Shown here: one piece after another, positions 50,710 to 59,548 of the stretch
How the letters are laid out: each line of letters starts with the position of its first letter
Position numbering within the stretch: position 1 is the stretch's first letter
Source of the DNA: an uncultured Chitinophaga sp.
GTDB taxonomy: Bacteria > Bacteroidota > Bacteroidia > Chitinophagales > Chitinophagaceae
Direction of reading: 5' to 3'
Assembly: GCF_946479755.1 (NCBI RefSeq)
Contig: NZ_CAMLHC010000001.1
Location: 620,001 to 684,000 of the forward strand
DNA length: 64,000 bases
The notes under the pieces: model-generated
The model's input: only the letters and a program-made list of their open reading frames with translations
The model's database searches: none
What the model was told of the DNA's origin: nothing
Position numbers and translations under genes: made by a program

Positions 50710-51492
50710 CTATTTTTTCTTCGTTGCTTTATTCATCAACCAAACCAGTCCGCCAACGGCCAGCAGCAAAAGCGGCGTAATGATGAGCAGCGCCATCAGG
50801 GCTTTCAGCCAAACGGAGCGGAAGTAACTAAGGCTGTAGAGACCAGCTCCCAGCAAGGCCATGCTGAGAATACCCCAGCAACCGAGCAGGATCTTGTAGC
50901 CGGTCGACAGCGGTTGACCGGGCAGGCTTCGCTGCTGGTAGTCCACGATCTCCGGTGTGTTCCGGTAATGCCCGGAGTAGGTGTAGAACTGCTTCCTGCC
51001 AATGGCCTCCCAGCCGGTGGTGTCGGAGATCGCCGGTTTGAAATAGGCTTTGTTGGCGGATACATGCTGATAAAAATCCAGCAGTCCCTCCAGGAACTGG
51101 TTCACGTTGGCATAAAAGCCACTGAATTCCTCCAGGTCAATGTACAACATTTGATCATAGGTAGGGACGGAGGCGAGGTAAGTGCGCCAGTCGTCATAAA
51201 GCGGCAGCAGTGACGGGTACACCTGCTCTATATATGGCCGGTGCCCTGCGGCGTTACTGAGTGCTTCCGCCAGGGGGATCCGGATGTCTGTGTCCACATA
51301 AGTATCTTCCGGTTCTTCCGTTTCTTCAGTGTCACCGGCGGCATATAAGGTGAGGAAAGCAGGCCGTACCTGTTCTATATCTTTCCTTTGCAGTAACAGT
51401 AACCAGAAGTAAGCGAGGCTGTTGTTGCCTTCAAACAATACCTCCTGTTGTTCAGGAGTGGTCCTGATGGTTAAATAGGTCCTGTTGCCCAT
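50710..51492 (-). CDS. Unknown protein with two C-terminal membrane segments
   Basis: 260 residues starting MGNRTYLTIRTTPEQQEVLFEGNNSLAYFWLLLLQRKDIEQVR. The first ~190 residues are soluble, with an acidic stretch (DTEETEEPEDTYVDTDIRIP). Two hydrophobic segments follow at ~200-220 and ~228-250 (GYKILLGCWGILSMALLGAGLYSL, LKALMALLIITPLLLLAVGGLVWLM), ending in a basic tail NKATKKK. So it is a tail-anchored or bitopic membrane protein with a large cytosolic domain. I do not recognise the family; the N-terminal pattern looks conserved among Bacteroidota. It lies 36 bases upstream of the PhzF-like gene on the same strand. Confidence 0.7.
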   Translation of the reverse strand: MGNRTYLTIRTTPEQQEVLFEGNNSLAYFWLLLLQRKDIEQVRPAFLTLYAAGDTEETEEPEDTYVDTDIRIPLAEALSNAAGHRPYIEQVYPSLLPLYDDWRTYLASVPTYDQMLYIDLEEFSGFYANVNQFLEGLLDFYQHVSANKAYFKPAISDTTGWEAIGRKQFYTYSGHYRNTPEIVDYQQRSLPGQPLSTGYKILLGCWGILSMALLGAGLYSLSYFRSVWLKALMALLIITPLLLLAVGGLVWLMNKATKKK

Positions 51493-51783
51493 GTGTTTAC
51501 GTTTGTCCTGGATTTTATATGATCAGCATGCAAAATTCATCCGTCCGGGTTGTAATCCGGATTCACCCGATCAGGTTGTAAGGATACTACACTTTTCTAT
51601 GATAAACAATGTTTTTTGGGGCGCTTTCCCGGCTATCTGCTACATGCATCTTCCAAATAGCTGTTCCTATAATATAATAAGTGGCAAACGCCGTGTTTGG
51701 TTCACTTGCGCGGAAAATTTGGCGCGTTTAGCGGGTGTCATGGCGAAATTACCACCGGTATCCCGGTTATCCGCATCGGCTGC

Positions 51784-53682
51784 TTAGCATCGCTGGGTAG
51801 GGATGACCAGGGTAACGCGGACGCCTGTACGCCCTTCGCTTGCTTTGTCGGTAATGGTGAGAGAGGCCAGTTTACCGGTTTGTATGCTCAGTATTTTCAA
51901 CCGTTCCTGCGTGATGATACTCGACAGGGAGTTTTTGTCCTTGTTTTTGGCGGGCTGCAGCCCCTGGCCGTTGTCTTCAATGACGCAGTGCAGCAGGTCG
52001 CCCTGCAGCTGCAGCGTAATAGCGATATGGCCGCGGTGCGCAATGTTACGCATACCGTGCTGGATGGCGTTTTCCACGAAAGGCTGCAGCAGCATAGGCG
52101 GGATACAGATACCGCTGCTTTCTTCGGCAGGGATGTCATGGATCGTGTAGCCGAAGAGGTTATCGAAGCGTACGGCCTGCAGGCTGAGGTAGTTTTCCAG
52201 CGCCTCCGTTTCCTGTTGCAAGCGGACGAGGTTGTGCCGGGAGTTTTCAAGATTTAGGCGCAGCAGCCGTGCAAATTTATTGAGGTACTTAACAGACTTT
52301 TCTTTTTCATCCCGGCGGATGAAGCTTTGCAATACCGACAGGGTATTGAAGATAAAATGGGGCTCCATCTGGCTGCGCAGCAGCCGTTGTTCCAGCTCTA
52401 TGCTCATTTTCTGCGTCACCAGTTTCCGTTGCCGTATGAGCAGAAAGGTGATCAGCAGGCCGAGCACCAGCAGGATGGTGATGATCAGCAAAATGACCTG
52501 CTGCTGGCGTACAATGATGGCCTGGTTGTTATACTGCCGGCTCAGGTCTGTTGTTTTATGTTGCTGTACTTTCAGCTCGTTGAGCGCCTGTATCTCCACA
52601 ATTTTTCTCAGCTGCCTGTCTTCCTGTTCTGCCAGGGCCATATCGGCGGCGGAGTCGAGATAGCTGATGGCGGTTTTGTAATCGCCTTTATCATAATATA
52701 CATGGCGGATGGCGTCATAGGCTGCGCTGAGGTTACCGGCGTTGTCGGCCTGCCGGGCTTTTTCCAGTGCCTTGCCAAGAAAGTGAAGCGCAGCGGAATA
52801 GTCTTTTTTCTCCTGGTGCAGCTGGCCGTAGTTGATATATTCCTGGAAGCTGACTTTGTTGATCTTCTCTTTGATGTTAAACGCTTTTTCCATCAGGGCG
52901 TGGCCCCGCGGTTTATCGCCGTTCTTCTCATAGAGCACGCCGAGGGCGCTGTATACGGTGGCGAGGCGGATGGTATCGGGTTGCCGCAGGGCGTATTGCA
53001 GGGCGCTGTCCTGGTATTGGAGCGCCTGCCGGTATTGATGCCGGCGTTCGTAGATGCGTGACCGTTCTTCCATAAAGAGCGACAGGCGGAAGTAATCGTC
53101 TGTCACCGGGTAACTGTCCCGCGCCATGGCAGCGTAGGTTTCGGCTTTGTCGTAGTCGCCGAAGCGGAAATATATTTCTGCTGCCAGGTCGTATACCCGC
53201 CAGCTGCCGGCATACTGGTATTGTTCTGCCAGCGAGATCAGGTGGAAGAGGCGCGTAAAAGTGCTGTCGTCTATTTTGCTGGCCAGCCGCACCTGTAGCA
53301 GTCCCAGTTGCTGCAGGATAATAAGGTCTGTCAGTTGACCGGTATCGGTAGGCTTTACGGGCAACATGCGGTTGAAACTATGGATGGCGGCCTGGTTGCT
53401 GTCGGCATACCAGTAGTGGGTACCTTCGAGATAGTAGTAGTAACCGCTGGCGACAGGGCCGGCCTGCAATGCGTCCTCTTTGAGCTGAGAGAGCCGCTGG
53501 GTGGCTTGTGGCCCGTCCCATCGTGCGCCTGAATCAATGAGGTGTTGCAGCTCCCTGACCACCGGCGGGATGGTGGGACTTTGTCCGGTGGCCGGTGGCG
53601 GCGCAGCGGGTTGGGGCCGGCATCCGCAGACGGCGCAGCAAAGGGATATGATCAGTAAAATGGATGGTCTGCAGATATACAT
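51784..53682 (-). CDS. LytS-type sensor histidine kinase with TPR sensor region
   Basis: 632 residues. The ATG at 53682 starts a lipoprotein-like leader (MYICRPSILLIISLCCAVCGC); an upstream TTG in frame was not used. A long periplasmic region of TPR helices (~70-385: LQLLGLLQVRLASKI, RYDLAAEIYFRFGDYDKAETYAAMA-like repeats, ALGKALEKARQADNAGNL) ends at a membrane segment (VILLIITILLVLGLLITFLL). Then comes the His_kinase domain with MEPHFIFNTLSVLQSFI (His in EPHF), and a HATPase (LLQPFVENAIQHGMRN, VIEDNGQG). The TPR region suits sensing of a peptide or surface signal. Cotranscribed with the LytTR regulator 10 bases upstream. Confidence 0.93.
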   Translation of the reverse strand: MYICRPSILLIISLCCAVCGCRPQPAAPPPATGQSPTIPPVVRELQHLIDSGARWDGPQATQRLSQLKEDALQAGPVASGYYYYLEGTHYWYADSNQAAIHSFNRMLPVKPTDTGQLTDLIILQQLGLLQVRLASKIDDSTFTRLFHLISLAEQYQYAGSWRVYDLAAEIYFRFGDYDKAETYAAMARDSYPVTDDYFRLSLFMEERSRIYERRHQYRQALQYQDSALQYALRQPDTIRLATVYSALGVLYEKNGDKPRGHALMEKAFNIKEKINKVSFQEYINYGQLHQEKKDYSAALHFLGKALEKARQADNAGNLSAAYDAIRHVYYDKGDYKTAISYLDSAADMALAEQEDRQLRKIVEIQALNELKVQQHKTTDLSRQYNNQAIIVRQQQVILLIITILLVLGLLITFLLIRQRKLVTQKMSIELEQRLLRSQMEPHFIFNTLSVLQSFIRRDEKEKSVKYLNKFARLLRLNLENSRHNLVRLQQETEALENYLSLQAVRFDNLFGYTIHDIPAEESSGICIPPMLLQPFVENAIQHGMRNIAHRGHIAITLQLQGDLLHCVIEDNGQGLQPAKNKDKNSLSSIITQERLKILSIQTGKLASLTITDKASEGRTGVRVTLVIPTQRC

Positions 53683-53692
53683 GCACAATCAA

Positions 53693-54436
53693 TTAATGGT
53701 CGCCCATCAGGAACTGGCGGACATACTCCCGCTTACGGGCGGAAACAGGGATCTCTGTGCCGTCTTTCAGGATCAGGATACCTTCTTTCAGAAAACGGTC
53801 TATGAAATGATGATTGACGATATACGACTGGTGGATGCGGATAAACCAGCTCTCCGGCAGCAGTTCCTCGTATTCCTTGATAGGCCGGGAAACCATCACC
53901 TTCCTTTTGTCAGACAGGTGGAAGGTGGTATAGCTGCCGTCGCTCTGGCAATAGAGGATTTCCTCGAAAGGTACTACCTGCAGGTATTGCGAGGAGCGGA
54001 GCACAATGCGGTTCTGCAGGGCCGGTTTTTTAGGTTGCAGATGACCATTGGTGATATCCATCTGGGTGCGGGTGTTGACAGCATTTTCGGACAACAGCCG
54101 TTTGAGGGTGGCCATCAGTTCCTCCTCATCTACCGGTTTCAGCAGGTAGTCAAACGCCCCGAATTTGATGGCTTTGATCGCGTGTTCATTATAGGCAGTG
54201 ATGAAAATGATCCGGAAATTTCTGTCGGGAAATTCCTGTAAGAGGTCAAATCCGGTGCCGTCAGCCAGTTCAATGTCCAGCAGCAACAGCTCCGGTTCCG
54301 TGTTGGGGATGATGATCCGCGCCTCGGCGATGCTGCCGCAGCTGCCCAGTACAACGAAATCGGGGTAGCGTTTCATGAGCCATTCCAGATCTTTACGGAT
54401 GGCCGGTTCATCGTCAATAATCAGCGTACGGATCAT
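53693..54436 (-). CDS. LytTR-family response regulator
   Basis: 247 residues. Receiver ~1-120 with IIDDEP, Asp54 (LLLDIELADG), TAYNE and Lys in YLLKPVDEEEL. C-terminal LytTR DNA-binding domain ~150-245 (RIVLRSSQYLQVVPFEEILYCQSDGSYTTFHLSDKRKVMVSRPIKEYEELLPESWFIRIHQSYIVNHHFIDRF). It precedes its kinase in the same operon with 10 bases between. Such pairs regulate cell-wall or biofilm functions. A strong hairpin with a U-rich tail (54486-54511) sits ~50 bases upstream of the start, so leader attenuation is possible. Confidence 0.95.
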   Translation of the reverse strand: MIRTLIIDDEPAIRKDLEWLMKRYPDFVVLGSCGSIAEARIIIPNTEPELLLLDIELADGTGFDLLQEFPDRNFRIIFITAYNEHAIKAIKFGAFDYLLKPVDEEELMATLKRLLSENAVNTRTQMDITNGHLQPKKPALQNRIVLRSSQYLQVVPFEEILYCQSDGSYTTFHLSDKRKVMVSRPIKEYEELLPESWFIRIHQSYIVNHHFIDRFLKEGILILKDGTEIPVSARKREYVRQFLMGDH

Positions 54437-54469
54437 GGTCTCGGATATGGGTTATTGCTCATTTTATTA

Positions 54470-54750
54470 AAAATAACAAAAAAATCAGGTATTACCGGAT
54501 GGTAATACCTGCAAGGTTATCAACAAAGAATAAAAGGCCGACCTAACAGCTTAAACATAATAGGGCTCTCCGGATAACAAACCATATATGACTGAACAAT
54601 GTGAAAGCCGGTGCTGCCACGGTGTTCACCAGGATATTTTTATTTCATGCTGAATGCACTCAAACGTTTTCCTAAGGGAAGAACTGAATAACTTTCGGCC
54701 GCAACAGCGGCGGAGAATACAGGCGGATAAATAGCGGACGATCAAAGATA
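54470..54750 (-). ncRNA. Candidate small RNA or attenuated leader upstream of the LytTR gene
   Basis: A minus-strand TATCTTTG (54743-54750) could start transcription near 54735; it would end at the stem CAGGTATTACC / GGTAATACCTG (54486-54496, 54501-54511), whose T-rich tail (AAAAAAA at 54478-54484 on plus) makes a good terminator. The ~260-base product ends 50 bases before the LytTR start codon. No TTG -33 element was found, so the promoter is only supported by the -7 match. Confidence 0.35.
54486..54511 (-). terminator. Perfect 11-bp terminator hairpin upstream of LytTR
   Basis: CAGGTATTACC, loop GGAT, GGTAATACCTG, with a long T tract on the minus strand after it. It lies in the leader of the LytTR operon. 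Confidence 0.75.
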
Positions 54751-54834
54751 AGGCCACCCATTGTCGGAAGGCATCTGAATTAATATCCGTACCGGTTTTG
54801 TTTATATTCGTTTTGATAATAATATGTTAAGGTT

Positions 54835-54872
54835 AAAAAAACGGCGGCCCATGCGATAGAAGCATGGGCCGC
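54835..54872 (-). terminator. Terminator of the DUF1579-like gene
   Basis: GCGGCCCATGC (54844-54854), 7-base loop, GCATGGGCCGC (54862-54872), 11 perfect pairs, followed on the minus strand by seven T residues (54835-54841). Confidence 0.92.
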
Positions 54873-54894
54873 GGCAATATGTTTACGGTAGCAG

Positions 54895-55470
54895 CTACTT
54901 CCGTTTGAAAGCGATTTCCATTTCCTTGAATTCTTTGCCATTGGCCATGCGGTACATTTCCAGCATATAATTATTGGCGTCCTTGAATCTGATGACCTGG
55001 CGCAGCTCCATGGTCTTCTGGCTGGAAGGGTCGAACGATTTACCGGTGTAGACGATAGCATTGAGGGCGGGGTCCCACTTGCCCTCCATCATCATCATGC
55101 CGGTGCCCATGTTGTCGATCCAGCTGTTGAGGTACATTTTGCGGGCGTTGTCATAAGCGGTGGTACCAAGACCTTCGAAGGGCATGCCCATCATGTCTGC
55201 CGTAAAGCGGCTTTCCTGGTAACGTCCGCCGAGGATCATTTTGTTGGAGCAACTGCCGGTGGCCTTTTCCGGCGGAGCGCCGGGGCCTTTCCAGAAAGTC
55301 ATGTCGGTGGTCCAGTCACCTTCGGTTTTGGCCATTAGCTGATGTTCGGGGCCCGGCGTCATGTAGGCCATCCATGCTTTGTGGGCGGCGGCGGAGTCCA
55401 TCTGGGCCGACGCCATGTTAACTGTCAACAGGCAACCAATTACGGCGGCCAACACATACTGTGCTTTCAT
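54895..55470 (-). CDS. DUF1579-like secreted protein
   Basis: 191 residues. Signal peptide (MKAQYVLAAVIGCLLTVNMASAQ). The mature part matches my recollection of DUF1579: LMAKTEGDWTTDMTFWKGPGAPPEKATGSCSNKMILGGRYQESRFTADMMGMPFEGLGTTAYDNARKMYLNSWIDNMGTGMMMMEGKWDPALNAIVYTGKSFDP, a beta-barrel of lipocalin type with a final strand MLEMYRMANGKEFKEMEIAFKRK. Role unknown; probably binds a hydrophobic ligand in the periplasm. A single gene with its own strong terminator. Confidence 0.85.
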   Translation of the reverse strand: MKAQYVLAAVIGCLLTVNMASAQMDSAAAHKAWMAYMTPGPEHQLMAKTEGDWTTDMTFWKGPGAPPEKATGSCSNKMILGGRYQESRFTADMMGMPFEGLGTTAYDNARKMYLNSWIDNMGTGMMMMEGKWDPALNAIVYTGKSFDPSSQKTMELRQVIRFKDANNYMLEMYRMANGKEFKEMEIAFKRK

Positions 55471-55604
55471 AGTCTGAGGCTGTTTAGAAGTGAGTAATGG
55501 GGTTATTGAAGAAGTGCAAGTTAACTAATTATGACATGTGCACAGGCTTAGGTGTTGTACCATACTATTTATTAATTGTATTTTCGGGCCGCAATAAAAT
55601 CAAG

Positions 55605-56093
55605 ATGAAAACAGCGTCCATCAACGAGTTGAAGAAAGAGCTGGCAGCCGTACCGCCGGCACAGCTGGCGGCATTGTGCCTGCGCCTGGCCAAATATAAA
55701 AAGGAGAACAAGGAGCTGCTGACCTACCTGTTGTTCGACGCCGATGATGAACAGGGATACATCCATGCGGTGAAGACTGAAATGGACCAGGGCTTTGAAG
55801 AGATGACCGGCAGCAATCTGCATAATGCCAAAAAACGGTTGCGTAAGATATTGCGGCTGGTCAACAAACATATTCGTTACATGGGGTCCAAACCGGCAGA
55901 GGCGGAGCTGCTGATTTACTTCTGTGAGCAGTTGCTGGAGTCGGGGTTGCTACGGCATCAGAGTACGGTGCTGCATAACCTGTACGCCGCCCAGCTGAAA
56001 AAGATAGTAAAAGTGATCGTTGGATTGCACGAGGACCTGCAATATGACTTCAGGCGCCAGGTAGAGCCGTTGCTGGAGGTGCTGAAGTCATAA
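55605..56093 (+). CDS. Conserved small helical protein of unknown function (DUF6155-like)
   Basis: 162 residues from the ATG at 55605 (MKTASINELKKELAAVPPAQLAALCLRLAKYKKENKELLTYLLFDADDEQGYIHAVKTEMDQGFEEM). The frame continues upstream without similarity, so that extension was dropped. All helical with many Lys/Glu/Arg (NAKKRLRKILRLVNKHIRYMGSKPAEAELLIYFCEQLLESG). No signal peptide or membrane segment, thus cytosolic. The family appears widespread in Bacteroidota but has no known activity. It is divergent from the DUF1579-like gene and 90 bases before the sugar isomerase. Confidence 0.75.
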   Translation: MKTASINELKKELAAVPPAQLAALCLRLAKYKKENKELLTYLLFDADDEQGYIHAVKTEMDQGFEEMTGSNLHNAKKRLRKILRLVNKHIRYMGSKPAEAELLIYFCEQLLESGLLRHQSTVLHNLYAAQLKKIVKVIVGLHEDLQYDFRRQVEPLLEVLKS

Positions 56094-56183
56094 TTCGATG
56101 ACCGGATATCCAAATGGTTTTGATTTCTCCCGGATAATGTTTATTTTTTCCACAGCTTCCTTTTTCCGGGGGCTTTCCACTTT

Positions 56184-57077
56184 ATGAAAAACATACTGAC
56201 CGGCCTTTTCCTCCTCTGTTTAGCCGCTTTTTTGCAATCGAATGCAGGCGCGCAGTCGCCTGGCGGGAAAAAGGGTATGCCAGTCCTGGGCATCGCCGCT
56301 TCCATAGATAATGACAGCCTGGCCGGCGCGGCCGGCTTTTCCTACCTTGAAGAGACGGTCAAAAAGATGCTGTCGCCGTCCGTCACTGAGGAAACATTTG
56401 CCGCCAATATACAGCGGATCAGCAAAGCCCGTTGCCGGGTGCAGACCTGCAACGTTTTCATACCTGGATACCTCAAGTTAACAGGACCGGCAGTCAACGA
56501 AGCGTGGGTGCTGGGGTATGTGGACACGGTGATGCAAAGGGCGGAAAAAGCGGGTATCCGGCTGATCGTACTGGGCAGCGGGGAGGCGCGTAAGGTTCCG
56601 GAAGGGTTTAACCGGGATACGGCAAAGGGACAGTTTATCCGGTTGGCCCGCAAAATGGCCGATATTGCCGCGAAGCATAACTGTCTCATTGCCATGGAGA
56701 ATCTGAATGCTACCGAAACTAACTTTGTAAATACAGTGGCCGAAGGATGCCAGGTAGTGACCGCTATTGCGCATCCTCATTTCCGGCTGACGGCAGACAT
56801 CTACCATATGTTAAGAGAGAATGAACCGGCGGACAATCTCCTGAAGGCGAAAGGCATCCTGGTACATTGTCACATTGCAGAGCGGGAGAAACGTTCTGCC
56901 CCGGGAGTGGAGCAGCAGGATTTCCGGCCTTACCTGGCGGCGCTGCGCAGCATCGGCTACAACGGGCGGATCATGATGGAATGCCGGTGGACCGATCCCG
57001 CAAAGGAATATGCACCGGCAGTGGCTTACCTGGAAGGGCAACTCAAAGAAGTATATCATATCTCCGGAAAAAAATAA
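56184..57077 (+). CDS. Exported sugar phosphate isomerase/epimerase-like TIM barrel
   Basis: 297 residues. Signal peptide (MKNILTGLFLLCLAAFLQSNAGAQ), so periplasmic. A xylose-isomerase-like TIM barrel (AP-endonuclease 2 family) with metal ligands in the usual order: Glu in LIAMENLNATET, Asp and His in RLTADIYHMLRENE, His in ILVHCHIAEREKR and Glu in RIMMECRW. It is the first gene of a three-gene unit with two Gfo/Idh/MocA proteins. Such sets in Bacteroidota work on oxidised (keto) sugars or inositol-like compounds. Substrate unknown; the export signal implies action in the periplasm on a glycan fragment. Confidence 0.92.
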   Translation: MKNILTGLFLLCLAAFLQSNAGAQSPGGKKGMPVLGIAASIDNDSLAGAAGFSYLEETVKKMLSPSVTEETFAANIQRISKARCRVQTCNVFIPGYLKLTGPAVNEAWVLGYVDTVMQRAEKAGIRLIVLGSGEARKVPEGFNRDTAKGQFIRLARKMADIAAKHNCLIAMENLNATETNFVNTVAEGCQVVTAIAHPHFRLTADIYHMLRENEPADNLLKAKGILVHCHIAEREKRSAPGVEQQDFRPYLAALRSIGYNGRIMMECRWTDPAKEYAPAVAYLEGQLKEVYHISGKK

Positions 57078-57089
57078 AATACTTGTACA

Positions 57090-58454
57090 ATGACAACCAC
57101 AAAAAAGACAAGACGGGAATTTCTGCAACAGTCCCTGATGGCAGGGGCGGGGCTAACGATCACGGCTATGGGAATGCCGGCCAGCAGCTATGCCCGCATA
57201 CTGGGTGCGAATGACAGGGTGAACGTGGGACTGGTAGGATTTTCCGACCGTGCCCGGCAGGCATTGCTGCCTTCTTTCTTCAGCCATAACAAAGAGCTGA
57301 ACTTCGACCTGGTTGCGGTGTCCGATATCTGGAACCGTCGGCGTGAAGAAGGCAAGGCCTTCCTGGAAGGGAAGACAGGACATAAGGTGCAGGCCTGTGT
57401 CAACAACGATGAACTGTACCGGGTTAAAGACCTGGATGCGGTGTTTATTGCATCGGCCGATTTCCAGCACGCCTATCATACCATCGAAGCAGTAAAAAAC
57501 AAATGCGACGTATACAGCGAAAAACCGTTTGCCGAAACGATGGACGATGCCCGCAAGGCGCTGAAGGCCGTAAAAGAGTCCGGCAGGATCATGCAGGTGG
57601 GCACCCAGCGGCGCAGCGGTAGCAGTTACCATGCGGCAGCCAATTTTATTAAAGAAGGAAAATTCGGCGATATCACCATGGTGGAGATGACGTGGAATGT
57701 AAACCAGCCGGGACGTTGGCGCCGGCCGGAACTGGTGAAGAGCATCAGGGAATCTGACACGGACTGGAAACGATTCCTGGCCGGGCGTCCGAACGACAGC
57801 TGGGACCCGCGCAAATACCTGGAGTACCGCTTGTTCTGGCCTTATTCCTCCGGCATCTTCGGGCAGTGGATGACACACCAGATCGACACCGTGCACTGGT
57901 TCAGCGGCCTGAAACACCCACGGAGCGCAGTGGCCAACGGCGGTATCTATATGTGGCACGACGGCCGCAAGAACCCCGATACGCTGACAGCCGTGTTTGA
58001 CTATGGTCCGGCCGACAACCCGGAAAAAGGTTTCCAGGTAATGTACAGCAGCCGTTTTCATAACTCTGCCGGAGGTACGAAAGAAATCTATTACTCCAAT
58101 GGCGGCACCATTGATATGTCTACCAGCAAAATCACCAGCACCGGCGGGCTGACAGAAAGGGAGGCGGCCGAGATGGGCATGCACGCCAACCTGCTGACAC
58201 CGATGACGCTCAGCACACAGGAAAAGGCGGAGACCAGCGCCAACACCGGCGGCGACCCGCTGACCAGCGCGCACGTACGTAACTGGATGACCAGTGTACG
58301 GGACCGTAAACAGCCCCACGCGCCGATAGAAGCGGCCTATTCGCATTCTATTGCGCTGATCATGGGCAACGCTGCTTACCGTACCGGAATGAAAGCTACT
58401 TTTGACGAAGCTACCCAGGAAGTAATGGTGGGTGGTAAAGTATTTACAATGTAA
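57090..58454 (+). CDS. Tat-exported Gfo/Idh/MocA family oxidoreductase
   Basis: 454 residues. Twin-arginine signal (KKTRREFLQQSLMAGAGLTITAMG) indicates export of a folded, cofactor-loaded protein. NAD(P)-binding Rossmann fold ~40-165 (VNVGLVGFSDRARQALLPS, DLVAVSDIWNRRREEGKAFL, AVFIASADFQHAYHTIEAV, SEKPFAETMDDARKALKAV, with the EKP motif) and the substrate domain (MQVGTQRRSGSSYHAAANFIKEGKFGDITMVEMTWN, IFGQWMTHQIDTVHWF). Members transform glycosides, for example by redox steps at C3 or hydrolysis through bound NAD. 13 bases after the isomerase and overlapping the next gene as TAATG. Confidence 0.95.
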   Translation: MTTTKKTRREFLQQSLMAGAGLTITAMGMPASSYARILGANDRVNVGLVGFSDRARQALLPSFFSHNKELNFDLVAVSDIWNRRREEGKAFLEGKTGHKVQACVNNDELYRVKDLDAVFIASADFQHAYHTIEAVKNKCDVYSEKPFAETMDDARKALKAVKESGRIMQVGTQRRSGSSYHAAANFIKEGKFGDITMVEMTWNVNQPGRWRRPELVKSIRESDTDWKRFLAGRPNDSWDPRKYLEYRLFWPYSSGIFGQWMTHQIDTVHWFSGLKHPRSAVANGGIYMWHDGRKNPDTLTAVFDYGPADNPEKGFQVMYSSRFHNSAGGTKEIYYSNGGTIDMSTSKITSTGGLTEREAAEMGMHANLLTPMTLSTQEKAETSANTGGDPLTSAHVRNWMTSVRDRKQPHAPIEAAYSHSIALIMGNAAYRTGMKATFDEATQEVMVGGKVFTM

Positions 58455-59548
58455 TGAAACGAAATTATCTATTACTGTTGTTGCTGCTTGCACAGGTCTG
58501 CGCTTCGGCGCAGGCCCTGCGGGTGGCCGTGGCCGGTGTATCGCATGGCCACTCCGGCTGGATACTTGGCCGCGCCAATCGGGGTGATGTACAACTGGCA
58601 GGGATATACGAAAAAGACACTGCCCTGGCCGGCAAGGTGGCGCGGCAGTATCATATACCGCCGCAGCAGGTGTACCATGATCTCGGTCAGATGCTGGACG
58701 CCGTAAAGCCGCAGGCCGTGCTGGCCTTCGGATCAGTGTACAGTCACCGCGAAGTGGTGGAAGCCTGTGCCCCAAGGGGGATCCATGTGATGGTAGAAAA
58801 GCCGCTGGCTGCCAGTCTCAGCGATGCGCTGGTGATGGACTCGCTGGCGCGGCGGTATGGCATTCACCTGCTGACCAACTACGAAACCAGCTGGTACCCT
58901 ACGGTGGAAAAAACTTTCCAGCTGGTGGAGGACAGCAGTTTTGCCGGGCATGTCAGAAAGGTGGTGATCCATGACGGGCACCAGGGGCCGCAGGAGATAG
59001 GGTGCAGTCCCGCTTTCCTGTCGTGGCTGACCGACCCCGTGCTGAACGGCGGCGGCGCGCTGATGGATTTTGGCTGCTACGGCGCTAACCTGATGACGCG
59101 GCTGATGAAAAACCGTATGCCCGTTGCCGTTACAGCCGTCACCCGGCAGTATAAGCCTGACCGTTATCCGAAGGTGGATGACGATGCCACGATCATTGTC
59201 GATTATCCTGATGCCCAGTGTATTATACAGGCTTCCTGGAACTGGACCTTTAGCCGTAAGGACATGGAGGTGTACGGCGACAAGGGGTATATCATCGCAG
59301 CAGACAGGAATACGTTGTTGCTGCGTAACCGGGAGTCGGCGCCGGCGGTAACCCGGCATGTCACGGCCACGGATATACCGGTGTACGAAGACCCGTTCCT
59401 GTACCTGGCTGCAGTGGTGAAGGGGAAAGAAACCCCGCCTCCCTATGGCCTGTATGCGCTGCCCAATAATGTGCTGGTGCTGCGTATCCTTGAGGCCGCG
59501 AAGGAGTCGGCACGTACCGGAAAGAAAGTACCTCTTGCCGGGCGGTAG
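58454..59548 (+). CDS. Second exported Gfo/Idh/MocA family oxidoreductase
   Basis: 364 residues. Sec signal peptide (MKRNYLLLLLLLAQVCASAQ). Rossmann domain with LRVAVAGVSHGHSGWILGRA, LAGIYEKDTALAGKVARQYHIPP, MVEKPLAASLSDALVMDSLARRYGIHLLTNYETSWYPTV (EKP motif), then substrate domain with GGALMDFGCYGANLMTRLM and VDYPDAQCIIQASWNWTFSRKDMEVYGDKGYIIA. It starts inside the stop codon of the previous gene (TAATG), so translation is coupled. Together with the Tat-exported relative it forms a pair that could oxidise and reduce the two ends of one periplasmic sugar pathway. Confidence 0.95.
   Translation: MKRNYLLLLLLLAQVCASAQALRVAVAGVSHGHSGWILGRANRGDVQLAGIYEKDTALAGKVARQYHIPPQQVYHDLGQMLDAVKPQAVLAFGSVYSHREVVEACAPRGIHVMVEKPLAASLSDALVMDSLARRYGIHLLTNYETSWYPTVEKTFQLVEDSSFAGHVRKVVIHDGHQGPQEIGCSPAFLSWLTDPVLNGGGALMDFGCYGANLMTRLMKNRMPVAVTAVTRQYKPDRYPKVDDDATIIVDYPDAQCIIQASWNWTFSRKDMEVYGDKGYIIAADRNTLLLRNRESAPAVTRHVTATDIPVYEDPFLYLAAVVKGKETPPPYGLYALPNNVLVLRILEAAKESARTGKKVPLAGR

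Larger units (their letters stand above)
54437..54894. other. Intergenic stretch before the LytTR regulator
   Basis: 458 bases, with two minus-strand terminators (54486-54511 and 54844-54872) and a perfect TAnnTTTG element (54743-54750) between them. No protein-coding frame of note; a 12-codon ATG frame exists at ~54530-54568 on the minus strand. The layout suggests a small RNA or a long leader. Confidence 0.5.

Noticed and set aside
54660..54680. A LacI-like core CAAACGTTTTCC
   Set aside because: Only the central part fits TGnAAnCGnTTnCA; the outer TG and CA are missing, unlike the perfect site at 59909-59922.
57153..58775. A 540-codon open frame on the minus strand opposite the Tat-exported oxidoreductase
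   Set aside because: It lies wholly antisense to a clear Gfo/Idh/MocA gene and has an irregular composition rich in Arg, Pro, Gly and His with no domain; typical of a shadow frame in GC-rich codon positions.
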